The notes beneath the pieces were generated by a model. That model saw only the letters and a program-made list of their open reading frames with translations, did not search any database and was not told where the DNA came from. 64,000 nt of DNA from Dyadobacter chenhuakuii (GTDB lineage: Bacteria > Bacteroidota > Bacteroidia > Cytophagales > Spirosomataceae). How positions within the stretch are numbered: position 1 is the first letter of the stretch; each line of letters begins with the position of its first letter. The stretch lies in the NCBI RefSeq assembly GCF_023821985.2, contig NZ_CP098805.1:2914001-2978000 (forward strand), read 5' to 3'. The position numbers and the translations under genes were made by a program. Positions 7,760 through 16,685 of the stretch are shown piece after piece.

Positions 7760-10057
7760 TTAAAACAACACGCCTTCGTCGTCTGAGCGGGAAGGTGGAA
7801 CATATGTGTCGGTGCTGTCGGTGGACACGCCGCCGCATTCCCGCACGTAATTTTCAGGTTTTTTGAAAGGCTCTTTTCTGTATTGAACCAGCGTCGGATC
7901 TTTGTAAACCTTTTGCATAAACATTCCCCAGGCCGGCATCGCAATGCGGCCACCTTGTCCGTAAGCAATGGTCCGGAAGTGAATGCTGCGATCCTCTCCT
8001 CCTACCCAGATTCCGGATACCAAATGTTGTGTCATGCCCATGAACCAGCCGTCCGAATAATTGGAAGTTGTTCCGGTTTTAGCCGCGATCTCGTTGCCTT
8101 CGGTTACGCCATATTGTCTCAGCCTTCCAGCCGTTCCACCCGGATCTTCCACGGCTCCACGCATCAGATACAGCATATTATAAGCCATATTCTCACTGAT
8201 TTCCTGATTTTGCTTTTGGAAAAATTCCTGCAAAACATTGCCATAACGGTCCTCAATGCGGAGAATGGTCATAGGCTCAGTCCTGTGGCCGCCGTTGGCG
8301 AATGCACTGTAAGCGCCTACCATTTCAAAAACCGATACATCACTGATCCCAAGACAAAGCGAAGGAACTTCCTGCAACTTGCTAGTAATGCCCAGCTTAT
8401 GCGCATACTCAGCCACGGTTTTGGCCTTCACCATTTTTATCAGATAAGCACTGACCGTATTCACAGACTTACCCAATGCCTGACGCAGTGAAAGTGACTG
8501 GTAAGAGTATTTATTGTTGGAGTTTTTAGGAGACCAACCGCCGGGCACACCGTCGGAAGGACCAAAATAAATCGGGGCATCCGTTACGTGATCACAAGGC
8601 GTCAGGAAGTTTTTGTCCAATGCCGAAACGTATACAAAAGGCTTGAATGTAGAACCCGGCTGCCGCGATCCCTGCTTAACGTGATCATATTTGAAATACT
8701 TAAAATTGATGCCGCCTACCCAAGCCTTAACATGGCCGTTTCTTGGATCCATTGACATCATACCAGCTCTTAAAAACCGCTTGTAATATGCGATGGAATC
8801 AATCGGGCTCATCATCACTTCCTTTTCCCCATTCCATGAGAAAACCTTCATTTTATAAGGCTTACGCATTATTTTCCACGCTTCTTCCTCGCCTAGATCA
8901 CGCTTTAATGAGATGAAATGTGGTGATCTCCGAGCGGCTGTTGTCAAGAAACCCGGAATTTCTTTTCCGTTATCAAATGACCAGGGGTTACGACCTTTCC
9001 AGTGTTCGTCAAAGAGCTTTTGCTGCCCTTTCATATGCTCGGTCAATGCGTCCTCCTGGTAACGCTGCATTCTTGAATCAATGGTCGTATAAATGCGCAA
9101 ACCGCTGGTATACAGATCATAATTCATATCATGCTCCTCATTATACATCTTCACCCAGCTTTTCAGATAACCCCGCATGGATTCCCGGAAATAAGGCGCT
9201 AACCCTGTATTATGGCCTTCTACATTAAAATCGATGCCCAGGGGCTTTTCCTTATATCTCTCAAAATCTTCTCTCGGGATGTAATCGTATTTGGTCATTT
9301 GCGCCAAAACCGTATTTCGGCGGTTCATAGCATTGGTAGGGAAGCGCAATGGGTTGAAGAGCGTCGGATTTTGCAGCATTCCAACCAGCAATGCAGCTTC
9401 TGTCACATTCAGATCCCATGCCTCTTTATTGAAATATGTCTTCGCAGCAACCTTGATGCCGTAGGTGTTATTACCAAAGGAAACTGTGTTGAGATACATT
9501 TGCATGATCTCCTGTTTGGTATACTTCCTTTCCAGGATCACCGACAGGATCCACTCTTTGGTCTTTGCAATCACAATCCTTACCAAGGGTATTTTACCTA
9601 AAAGGCCTTCAAATTCCTCTGAACGTGTATTGAACAAGTTTTTGGCAACCTGCTGCGTGAGCGTACTTCCCCCGCCTGAGCTCGAATTTCCGGAAACAAC
9701 ACCCTTGAAAACCCGCAACAAACTTCTTGGATCTATCCCCGAATGGTTCACAAAACGCGCATCCTCTGTAGCAACCAACGCGTCGATCAGATTGGGAGAA
9801 ATCTGCGAAATATCAATCTGCGTTCTGTTTTCGAAGAAATACTTACCCAGTGACTTCCCATCTTCGCTGATCAGCTCGGATGCAAGTTCACTTTTTGGGT
9901 TTTCAAGTGTTTTCAAATCGGGCATTCCGCCGAATAACCAGAAAAAGTTAAAGCTGACGGCAACAATGTAAAGTATAAACAGACCCAGTCCAATTCCGAT
10001 AGTCCGCCAGAGACGGATTATGGTGCGGCGATACTTTCCGGGTTGGAATTCAAGCAT
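7760..10057 (-). CDS. class A penicillin-binding protein (PBP1A type)
   Basis: This bifunctional peptidoglycan polymerase has 765 residues. One N-terminal membrane segment (about 17-43) anchors it. The glycosyltransferase-51 domain follows, with catalytic E98 in ATEDARF, GGGSTLTQQVAKN at 128-140 and RKYTKQEIMQMYLN at 177-190. The transpeptidase domain has S469-x-x-K472 (PGSTFK), S531-V-N533 and K660-T-G662. All catalytic motifs are intact. The gene follows the porW-like gene by 51 bases and precedes glycerate kinase by 18, so it is probably co-transcribed with both. Confidence 0.95.
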   Translation of the reverse strand: MLEFQPGKYRRTIIRLWRTIGIGLGLFILYIVAVSFNFFWLFGGMPDLKTLENPKSELASELISEDGKSLGKYFFENRTQIDISQISPNLIDALVATEDARFVNHSGIDPRSLLRVFKGVVSGNSSSGGGSTLTQQVAKNLFNTRSEEFEGLLGKIPLVRIVIAKTKEWILSVILERKYTKQEIMQMYLNTVSFGNNTYGIKVAAKTYFNKEAWDLNVTEAALLVGMLQNPTLFNPLRFPTNAMNRRNTVLAQMTKYDYIPREDFERYKEKPLGIDFNVEGHNTGLAPYFRESMRGYLKSWVKMYNEEHDMNYDLYTSGLRIYTTIDSRMQRYQEDALTEHMKGQQKLFDEHWKGRNPWSFDNGKEIPGFLTTAARRSPHFISLKRDLGEEEAWKIMRKPYKMKVFSWNGEKEVMMSPIDSIAYYKRFLRAGMMSMDPRNGHVKAWVGGINFKYFKYDHVKQGSRQPGSTFKPFVYVSALDKNFLTPCDHVTDAPIYFGPSDGVPGGWSPKNSNNKYSYQSLSLRQALGKSVNTVSAYLIKMVKAKTVAEYAHKLGITSKLQEVPSLCLGISDVSVFEMVGAYSAFANGGHRTEPMTILRIEDRYGNVLQEFFQKQNQEISENMAYNMLYLMRGAVEDPGGTAGRLRQYGVTEGNEIAAKTGTTSNYSDGWFMGMTQHLVSGIWVGGEDRSIHFRTIAYGQGGRIAMPAWGMFMQKVYKDPTLVQYRKEPFKKPENYVRECGGVSTDSTDTYVPPSRSDDEGVLF

Positions 10058-10108
10058 ATAAAACGGAGTTAATTAATTGTAAACAGACAAATATACAATT
10101 TCGGCCAA

Positions 10109-12310
10109 TTATCTCTTTCCCATGGAAAGCGAATTCAGCTCTTGCATCTCTTTGAGCCTTGGAAGATAGATGCTGGAAGGATATAACCTCATAAATTCAG
10201 CAATGGCCTGTGTGTAAGCATCTTTGCCACGCACTTTGCCGATCAGGAAAACGCGTAAAAGCGCAAATTTGTCCTCCATAGCGTGGCCTTTATAAGCCGG
10301 CAGATTTTGTTCAATATCATCAAGTGCTTTTGTATAATCACCTTTTGAATAAAGGGCATAGGCAGCTTCATATTCCTTCACCGGGTTTCCCGAGCCGGCC
10401 AGGTTACTGTCGGATGCCTTACCAACAAGCCGGGCATAGGTAGAAGTCGGATATTCGTCGAACAGCTTGTTTTTCCATGTATTTTTATCATTATCAGCCT
10501 CATAGGTCAAATAAAGCAGATAATAGAGCTCTTCCTTGTATTGTGTTTTGGGATATTCAGTAAGAACACGCTCGAATGTGTTGATAGACCGCTGCGATTC
10601 CTGCAAATCGAACCTGTAAATCTTGCCCAGGTTATAAAGTGCATCCTCTTTTTTCTTTTGAGAATCGGCCATCTGGCCTTCTGTGAGTGGGATATTTTGT
10701 TTTAAAGATGCGTGCAAAGCGTCCCATTCCGGTGTGCCTTTTTTCAGGCTGTTGTCGGCTATGACTTCTGTTTGCGCAGCAAGTGAGTCGGGTGCATTTG
10801 TATCATTACCGGCCAGTGAGCGCATTTGCCGGCTGCTCCTGCGCCAGTCGTCTTCCAAAGGACGGTTACCCCAGGTTCTTTTAAACTCTGTCCGTCCTTG
10901 ATTAATCAGTGCCGGATCGTAAAGCTCCCACCTGCGTTCGCCACCATTGATCAGCGGGTTTTGCACACTTTGAACATTCGTGTTCTGAGCGGCCAACATT
11001 GCTTTTCTTTCTTTTGCTTCCTGCTCCTTTCTTGCGGCTTCCTGCGCTTCAATAATAGCATCTATCCGGTTATCAAGCGCGGCAGGGTTCATTTGCGCCA
11101 GCTTTTGCAGACTGTCTTCTGTATTTACAACGCTATAATGCTTTACAAACTCATCCAGCGCCCTTTTTCTCTCTGAAACAAGCTTGTATTCAGGCGCTTG
11201 CTGCGGCAGAATGGTAAGTGCGCTGTCATAATATGCTTTTGACAACTCAAATTTTTCCAACGACTCATAGTTAATCCTCGCAAGTTGCAGGTAACTGTAA
11301 GCTTTCTGCTCCATATTTGTTCCTTTTGAAGCTGCAACGGCCTTTTGCAAATAACTAATGGCCTCGGGGATCTGCTTTCTATGCTCAGCCAACAAGCCCA
11401 TCGTGAAGTAGATCTTGTCGTTCAGGTCTGCATTCTTGCGATCACGAAGCATTTTATCAAAACCGACATCGTCCAAATCCTTCTTCGGGTTCAGCACAAC
11501 TTCATTTTGAAGCGAATTCATGGCAGAATAAAAACCCAGATCATAGCCCGGACGATTTTTACTTACACTTTTATAATGCTTATTCGCCAGTCCATACTGT
11601 CCCAGGCGGTCGTACATCTGAGCGGCCGCGAAATGGATACGGGCCGTTTCGGTAGATTTTTTAAGGAGCGGAAATGCCTCTTCCAGGATCGCCACGGAAG
11701 TCAGATATTCTCCGTTTTGCTGGTGCAGGTAGGCTTTGGTAAGATAAAATTCGCGGGTCGATGCTTTGCTGAGCGGCTGCTGGCTCAAATATTCGGCCAC
11801 GCCCAGTGCATTGGAAAAATCCTTTCTGATAATGTAAGCCCGCATAAGCAGGATCAGCGCATTGTTCTTGTCATTTTCGTCCTTGCCATTTGCATATACA
11901 TAGCGCAATGCTTCAAGCCCGTCGGCCCATTCGCCGAGATATAATCTGGATTTGCCAAGAACGATATAACTGTTGTCAACCCATTTACTGTTCTGGTGCT
12001 TTTCGGCAACTATGGACGCTTTTTTAATGGCATCCTGCAACTGCGGCTTTACAGGCAGGGAAAGCACGGAGTCCATGGGCAGCAGAATGGGCAGCAATTC
12101 GTTATAGTTCTCTTTGTAAGCCTTATTCATCTGAAACTCTGCCTCGGCAAGACCCTGCTCGGCGATGAAATAGGCATTGTAATGTCCGGAAAGATTGTGG
12201 AAACCGACTGCGGCAGGTTTTGTACTGAACTGCGAACAACCTGCCACCAAACTGATCATGGTTAGTGAAAGGGCTGTGCGGCAGATGTAGAGGGCAAAAC
12301 GGTTGGTCAC
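10109..12310 (-). CDS. PorW/SprE-like TPR lipoprotein of the type IX secretion system
   Basis: This is a large exported lipoprotein with many TPR-like helical repeats, as in PorW/SprE, which supports type IX secretion and gliding in Bacteroidota. From the GTG at 12310 it has 733 residues. The N terminus then reads as a lipoprotein signal ending in SLVAGC, with the lipidated Cys at residue 25, followed by the family-like stretch GHYNAYFIAEQGLAEAEFQ. The reading frame is open upstream to 12601, but that part overlaps the divergent atpZ gene and lacks signal-peptide character, so I reject it. An ATG at 12259 would leave only seven residues before the Cys. A TAGATTTG promoter element sits 39 bases above the GTG. 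A region near residue 430 rich in Q, E, A and K links two TPR blocks. Confidence 0.78.
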   Translation of the reverse strand: MTNRFALYICRTALSLTMISLVAGCSQFSTKPAAVGFHNLSGHYNAYFIAEQGLAEAEFQMNKAYKENYNELLPILLPMDSVLSLPVKPQLQDAIKKASIVAEKHQNSKWVDNSYIVLGKSRLYLGEWADGLEALRYVYANGKDENDKNNALILLMRAYIIRKDFSNALGVAEYLSQQPLSKASTREFYLTKAYLHQQNGEYLTSVAILEEAFPLLKKSTETARIHFAAAQMYDRLGQYGLANKHYKSVSKNRPGYDLGFYSAMNSLQNEVVLNPKKDLDDVGFDKMLRDRKNADLNDKIYFTMGLLAEHRKQIPEAISYLQKAVAASKGTNMEQKAYSYLQLARINYESLEKFELSKAYYDSALTILPQQAPEYKLVSERKRALDEFVKHYSVVNTEDSLQKLAQMNPAALDNRIDAIIEAQEAARKEQEAKERKAMLAAQNTNVQSVQNPLINGGERRWELYDPALINQGRTEFKRTWGNRPLEDDWRRSSRQMRSLAGNDTNAPDSLAAQTEVIADNSLKKGTPEWDALHASLKQNIPLTEGQMADSQKKKEDALYNLGKIYRFDLQESQRSINTFERVLTEYPKTQYKEELYYLLYLTYEADNDKNTWKNKLFDEYPTSTYARLVGKASDSNLAGSGNPVKEYEAAYALYSKGDYTKALDDIEQNLPAYKGHAMEDKFALLRVFLIGKVRGKDAYTQAIAEFMRLYPSSIYLPRLKEMQELNSLSMGKR

Positions 12311-12348
12311 AAATATGAAGTTAGGGATGTCTTTGGTCTTCTTATAAG

Positions 12349-12356
12349 CAAATCTA
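12349..12356 (-). promoter_or_regulatory. -7 element upstream of the porW-like gene
   Basis: TAGATTTG on the minus strand matches TAnnTTTG exactly and lies 39 bases before the proposed GTG start. No clear TTG -33 element is visible at the usual spacing. It supports a short 5' leader and argues against the longer reading frame upstream. Confidence 0.4.
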
Positions 12357-12442
12357 AAACGGTAATTTAAATAATTACGTATCGAAGATAAGCGCAATTG
12401 TAAAATTTGAAGCAATTTTGCCTCATATAATCCGGCAACTAC

Positions 12443-12691
12443 ATGGAAACGAACAATGATGATGCGGCAAAGGAAGAGCGTAAAAGGACGCTGCAAAAAC
12501 AATCTTCGGGTTTCCTGAAATATTCCGGCATGGCCACCCAAATGCTCGGCACCATTCTGATCTTCACTTACGGGGGCTATAAGCTCGACGAATGGCAGCA
12601 AAATGATGTTCCGGTCTGGACGCTGGTGCTGTCGCTGCTGTCGATTGCAGGTTCATTATATATGTTGATCAAAGGTTTTACAAAAAAATAG
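12443..12691 (+). CDS. atpZ: AtpZ/AtpI-family protein of the ATP synthase operon
   Basis: This 82-residue protein has two membrane segments (about 26-46 and 58-78) separated by the conserved-looking stretch GGYKLDEW, typical of AtpZ/AtpI. These small proteins are thought to help assemble the c-ring or supply Mg2+ to the synthase. The N-terminal 20 residues are highly charged. It is the first gene of the atp operon, followed after 21 bases by another small membrane protein and then atpB. The start overlaps a longer but spurious reading of the divergent porW-like gene. Confidence 0.85.
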   Translation: METNNDDAAKEERKRTLQKQSSGFLKYSGMATQMLGTILIFTYGGYKLDEWQQNDVPVWTLVLSLLSIAGSLYMLIKGFTKK

Positions 12692-12712
12692 ATTGCACTT
12701 AAAGCGCCACGC

Positions 12713-13072
12713 ATGTTACGAACAGTTGCTGCTACTATCATTATCGGAATTGCATTTTTCCTTGCTCAGCATTTTCACTTCGACCGCTTTTTGCACCCTT
12801 ATATATGGTACATTCTGGTATTCTTCTTCGGGCTCTCGTTTTTCGCCCATCGCCTGATGGAGATCGGGTTTCGAAACAATCGTGAAAAATTTGTCACTTT
12901 TTACATTGCAGTCATCGTCGGAAGGATCATTCTCAGCCTGATTTTCATTGCATTATTTTTGTTCAAAGGGCTAAGTGATTCATTCTTATTTATTACCAAC
13001 TTTTTTGCACTCTATTTATTTTATACATGCTTTGAAATATATGGTTTGTATCGTAACTTGCGCCGCAATTGA
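12713..13072 (+). CDS. small four-helix membrane protein in the atp operon (AtpI-like position)
   Basis: This 119-residue protein is very hydrophobic, with about four membrane segments and short polar loops. It sits between atpZ and atpB, where many bacteria carry the subunit I gene atpI. I do not recognise a firm family motif, so assignment as a functional AtpI counterpart rests on position, size and topology only. The gap to atpB is 24 bases, consistent with one transcript. The C terminus is basic (YRNLRRN), which fits the cytoplasmic side. Confidence 0.7.
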   Translation: MLRTVAATIIIGIAFFLAQHFHFDRFLHPYIWYILVFFFGLSFFAHRLMEIGFRNNREKFVTFYIAVIVGRIILSLIFIALFLFKGLSDSFLFITNFFALYLFYTCFEIYGLYRNLRRN

Positions 13073-13096
13073 CAAAGCATAGCATTTCAAGCCTTT

Positions 13097-14191
13097 ATGT
13101 ACACCCATTTGAGACTGTTTTTTACTACTGCCCTGGTTGCGGCAACCTGCCTTTTGAATGTTCCTGCAAGGGCGGACGAACCTACCCAGCACGAGGCTGA
13201 AAAGTTGGTTGAAGGCATTAATGAGCAAGAGCATAAAATTGAACATAATCTTGAAGAGTCGGAAGAGAAGTTCAATATTGGTCAGATGATCATGCACCAC
13301 ATTGCTGATTCCCATGAGTGGGAAATCACGCATGGCGTGGTTCTTCCGCTTCCTGTAATTCTTTATTCAGCAGATCGCGGAATTGAAGTTTTCTCATCTT
13401 CGAACTTTCACAACGAGCACCACGAATACAATGGTTATCACCTGGTTCACGGTGATGCTGAGACGATTGTCCCTGTTGACGAGTCCCGCGTTGTTTATGA
13501 TTTCTCGATCACCAAGAATGTAGCATCCATGATGCTGAGCGCGGTGATCCTGATCCTGATCTTCACCAGCATTGCAGGTTACTACAAAAACAGCAAGGGC
13601 AAGGCACCGAAAGGTTTCCAATCCGCCATGGAGGTTATTATCCTTTTCATCCGCGATGATGTTGTTAAGCCTAATGTGGGCCCCAAATACGAAAAATACC
13701 TTCCCTACCTGCTGACATTGTTCTTCTTTATATTGGTCAACAACATTCTGGGTTTGCTTCCGGGATCGGCCAACGTGACAGGTAACATTGCTGTTACAAT
13801 GACGCTTGCCGTTCTGACATTCATCGTAGTTCACCTGAATGCAAATGGCAATTATTATAAGCACCTTGTAAAGCCAGATGGCGTTCCCATTCCATTGTTG
13901 CTGATTATGATTCCGGTTGAGATCGTAGGTGTGTTTATGAAGCCTTTCTCTCTCATGGTTCGGTTGTTCGCAAACATGACAGCAGGTCACATTATCCTTT
14001 TGAGTCTTTTCGGTCTGATCTTTATTTTCCAAAGCATTGTGATCGCTCCTGTTATTTCGCTTTTCGCCTTGTTCCTCAACTTTATCGAGATCATGGTGGC
14101 GTTTATCCAGGCATTTATCTTTACCCTTTTGTCGTCCATGTACATTGGAAGTGCCATTGAAGAGCACAGCCACGCAGATCACGGACATTGA
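13097..14191 (+). CDS. atpB: ATP synthase F0 subunit a
   Basis: Subunit a forms the proton half-channels next to the c-ring. The protein has 364 residues, longer than the E. coli protein (about 270), because of an N-terminal signal-like segment (residues 5-24, ending ARADEP) and a charged, His-rich extramembrane region to about residue 140. The channel region follows, with the essential arginine R289 in LMVRLFANMTAGH and E275 in the preceding helix. The C terminus is rich in His and acidic residues (HSHADHGH). This extended form is common in Bacteroidota. It is followed after 44 bases by atpE. Confidence 0.95.
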   Translation: MYTHLRLFFTTALVAATCLLNVPARADEPTQHEAEKLVEGINEQEHKIEHNLEESEEKFNIGQMIMHHIADSHEWEITHGVVLPLPVILYSADRGIEVFSSSNFHNEHHEYNGYHLVHGDAETIVPVDESRVVYDFSITKNVASMMLSAVILILIFTSIAGYYKNSKGKAPKGFQSAMEVIILFIRDDVVKPNVGPKYEKYLPYLLTLFFFILVNNILGLLPGSANVTGNIAVTMTLAVLTFIVVHLNANGNYYKHLVKPDGVPIPLLLIMIPVEIVGVFMKPFSLMVRLFANMTAGHIILLSLFGLIFIFQSIVIAPVISLFALFLNFIEIMVAFIQAFIFTLLSSMYIGSAIEEHSHADHGH

Positions 14192-14211
14192 TTGAATCTC
14201 TTTTTTATTAA

Positions 14212-14499
<288 letters not shown>

Positions 14500-14510
14500 T
14501 AAAAAACATT

Positions 14511-14523
14511 GGGCCCCGGGCCC
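14511..14523 (+). repeat. GC-rich palindrome GGGCCCCGGGCCC after atpE
   Basis: Twelve bases after the atpE stop lies a 13-base palindrome of two GGGCCC blocks around a central C. It could form a stable hairpin protecting the 3' end of the atpE part of the transcript, or act together with the hairpin at 14568. No T-tract follows it. Confidence 0.5.
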
Positions 14524-14567
14524 TTACTTCATTTGCATTAGGCGGCTGAGGTAACACTGAAGTTCTT

Positions 14568-14597
14568 CGTGGGAGCATTAGGCTTCCACGATTTTTT
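14568..14597 (+). terminator. internal terminator/attenuator-like hairpin between atpE and atpF
   Basis: A nine-pair stem (CGTGGGAGC with GCTTCCACG, one G-T pair, five-base loop) is followed by ATTTTTT. It looks like an intrinsic terminator placed inside the operon, 45 bases before atpF. Partial termination here would favour atpZ-B-E over atpF-H, matching the need for many c subunits per complex. No strong TAnnTTTG element is visible between it and atpF. Confidence 0.6.
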
Positions 14598-14642
14598 AAG
14601 AAATAAAAGAGAGCGGTTCTTACACTCAAAACTCATTATACT

Positions 14643-15137
14643 ATGTCATTGCTTACTCCAAACCCAGGCCTTATTTTCTGGATGCTGGTTGTATTCTTGC
14701 TGGTTGTTTTCATCTTAGCCAAATTTGCCTGGAAACCGATCATTAAAGGCCTTAAAGACCGTGAAAATGAAATCCAGGGCGCACTTGATCTTGCAGAGAG
14801 AACAAGAGCCGAAATGATTAAATTGAAATCAGACAACGAAAAACTGATCGCAGAAGCAAACGCCGTTCGTGATCAGATCCTGCGCGATGCGAAAGACGCT
14901 GCTGACCGCACCATCCTTGAATCAAAAGATAAGGCAGCTGTTGAAGCACAAAAAATGATCGACAGCGCACGTGAAGCGATCCGTAACGAACAACAAATGT
15001 CCGTTACGAAAATCAGAAAAGAGGTTGCTGTTCTTTCCCTTGAAATTGCTGAGAAGGTTTTACAACGCGAGTTGAAAGACAAAGAAGCACAGGAAAAACT
15101 GATCGCAGACCTTGCTTCCTCTGCCCACTTAAACTAA
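14643..15137 (+). CDS. atpF: ATP synthase F0 subunit b
   Basis: This 164-residue protein has one N-terminal membrane helix (about 10-30, ending in AKFAWKPI) and then a long charged coiled coil to the C terminus. It is the peripheral stalk that ties F1 to subunit a. Length is normal. A 143-base gap with two hairpins separates it from atpE, unusually long for this operon, while atpH follows after 23 bases. Confidence 0.95.
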   Translation: MSLLTPNPGLIFWMLVVFLLVVFILAKFAWKPIIKGLKDRENEIQGALDLAERTRAEMIKLKSDNEKLIAEANAVRDQILRDAKDAADRTILESKDKAAVEAQKMIDSAREAIRNEQQMSVTKIRKEVAVLSLEIAEKVLQRELKDKEAQEKLIADLASSAHLN

Positions 15138-15160
15138 TTAGTCCCTTAAATTAAAAATCA

Positions 15161-15697
15161 ATGTCAGTAAGTATAGTTGCTTCCAGATATGCAAAGTCGC
15201 TGATCGAGCTAGCCAAAGAACAGAATGTTCTGGAAGCGGTTTATCAGGATATGCTTTTATTTAAGGATACGGCTGAGAAAAACAGGGGCTTAATGCTTGC
15301 ATTGAAAAGCCCGGTTGTGCGTCACGAGAAGAAACTGAATATTTTGAAAGCGCTTTTTGAAACGCGTGTCAATTCGGTTTCCTACGCGATCTTCACCATC
15401 ATTACCAAGAAAAACAGGGAGGCAATCCTTGACGAAATAGCAAACGAATTTATCAAAAGCTATAACCTGAACCAGGGAATCCAGAGAGCGACGGTTACCA
15501 CAACTATCCCGCTTACGGATGAGCTTCGCAAGCAATTCTCTGACATGGTTACTGCAAAAACCGGCCGCACTGTGCAGCTGGCCGAGAAAATCGATCCGAA
15601 TCTGATCGGTGGATATGTGCTGAAAATCGATGACCGTCAGATCGACGCATCTTTGAGAAGCCGTTTGAACGAGCTTAAATTACAGTTTGTAAACTGA
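15161..15697 (+). CDS. atpH: ATP synthase F1 subunit delta
   Basis: This 178-residue OSCP/delta protein links the peripheral stalk to the top of F1. The N-terminal helical domain begins VASRYAKSLIELAKEQ and the C-terminal strand-rich part contains GGYVLKIDDRQIDASLRSRL. It is the last gene of the operon here. A strong terminator begins 24 bases after the stop, and the next gene is unrelated and on the other strand, so atpA and atpG must be elsewhere. Confidence 0.95.
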   Translation: MSVSIVASRYAKSLIELAKEQNVLEAVYQDMLLFKDTAEKNRGLMLALKSPVVRHEKKLNILKALFETRVNSVSYAIFTIITKKNREAILDEIANEFIKSYNLNQGIQRATVTTTIPLTDELRKQFSDMVTAKTGRTVQLAEKIDPNLIGGYVLKIDDRQIDASLRSRLNELKLQFVN

Positions 15698-15720
15698 TAT
15701 TTTTATCTGCATAATTTGGA

Positions 15721-15752
15721 AGACCCGGCTGCTATGCGGCCAGGTCTTTTTT
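15721..15752 (+). terminator. intrinsic terminator after atpH
   Basis: The stem AGACC/GGTCT is extended by GGC/GCC after one mismatch and is followed by seven T residues. It ends the atp operon on the plus strand. In the other direction no T-tract follows, so it is unlikely to serve the convergent isomerase gene. Confidence 0.8.
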
Positions 15753-15767
15753 TATGTCCAAATGTTG

Positions 15768-16652
15768 CTATACTTTCATCTTCGTAACATTCTTGAAGCT
15801 GATGTCGATCGCTTCCAAAGCCGGGCGCTTCGCTACATCCTGCTCCACGAAGAAATGCTGCAGACCAGCGATTTTGCGCGCGTCAAAGATCTTTTTGAAG
15901 TCGATAGAACCAGTTCCTACCTCTGCAAAGGACTGATCGGTTTTGTCCATATCTTTCACGTGCCACAATGGGAAACGGCCCGGATATTTTTTGAACAAAT
16001 CAACTGGGTCAAGACCTGCTTTTACGATCCAGTACAAGTCCAATTCAAGCTTAACCAAGTCAGGATCCGTGCTTGCAATCAAATCGTAAGGAAGCTGGCC
16101 GTCCATTTTCTTGAACTCAAAATCGTGGTTGTGGTAACCAAACTGCAAACCTGCTTTCTTTGCAACCTCTCCCGATTTGTTAAACAGGTCAACGTATTTC
16201 TTATAATCTTCAATTGATTTACGCTCACCATCTGTCAGATAAGCGCAGTTCACGTATTTCTGCCCGATAGCAGCTGCGTCGTCAACCGCACGCTGCCAGT
16301 CGTTGGATAGTGTGCCTTTTTGATCTTTCATCTGAACACCTGCGCCATAATGTCCGCTTACCGGGTTGAGTCCCAGGCCGTCCAGGATCGCTTTGAATTC
16401 TTTTGGTGTTTTTCCAAAAAATTTGCCGTCGTTATATCCAAAAAGCTCAACTTCCTTATATCCGATCGCCGCAACTTTTTTCAATGTCCCCTCCAAATCC
16501 TTCGCAAGGTCTGTCCGTAGCGTGTAAAGCTGCAAACCGATCTTAGAGGATGCCTTAGCCGTCAAATCAAGTTTTGAAAGCATAGGAGCTGCCAACATAA
16601 AAGCACTCGCTTTCATGAATGATTTCCGTGAAATCTTCTCGTTGTAATTCAT
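15768..16652 (-). CDS. sugar phosphate isomerase/epimerase (TIM barrel), exported type
   Basis: This 294-residue protein starts with a signal-like region containing SRKSFMK (Tat-like, with RK in place of RR) and a hydrophobic stretch to about residue 25. An AP-endonuclease-2-type TIM barrel follows (IGLQLYTLR, KEVELFGY, FGYHNHDFEF, LYWIVKAG, WHVKDMD). His and Glu residues typical of the metal site are visible in the last three. Members isomerise or epimerise sugars, but the substrate here is unknown. It lies 33 bases after a secreted esterase gene and is probably co-transcribed with it, which suggests a shared role on an extracellular or periplasmic carbohydrate. Confidence 0.85.
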   Translation of the reverse strand: MNYNEKISRKSFMKASAFMLAAPMLSKLDLTAKASSKIGLQLYTLRTDLAKDLEGTLKKVAAIGYKEVELFGYNDGKFFGKTPKEFKAILDGLGLNPVSGHYGAGVQMKDQKGTLSNDWQRAVDDAAAIGQKYVNCAYLTDGERKSIEDYKKYVDLFNKSGEVAKKAGLQFGYHNHDFEFKKMDGQLPYDLIASTDPDLVKLELDLYWIVKAGLDPVDLFKKYPGRFPLWHVKDMDKTDQSFAEVGTGSIDFKKIFDARKIAGLQHFFVEQDVAKRPALEAIDISFKNVTKMKV

Positions 16653-16685
16653 TTGTTTTCTGTCGAAAATTGGGGTTGGTTATAT

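Noticed and set aside
12311-12601. N-terminal 97-residue extension of the porW-like protein
   Set aside because: It overlaps the start of the atp operon, lacks signal-peptide character and lies upstream of the likely -7 promoter element.
15721-15752. Bidirectional use of the atpH terminator
   Set aside because: On the minus strand no T-tract follows the stem, so it probably does not end the isomerase transcript.
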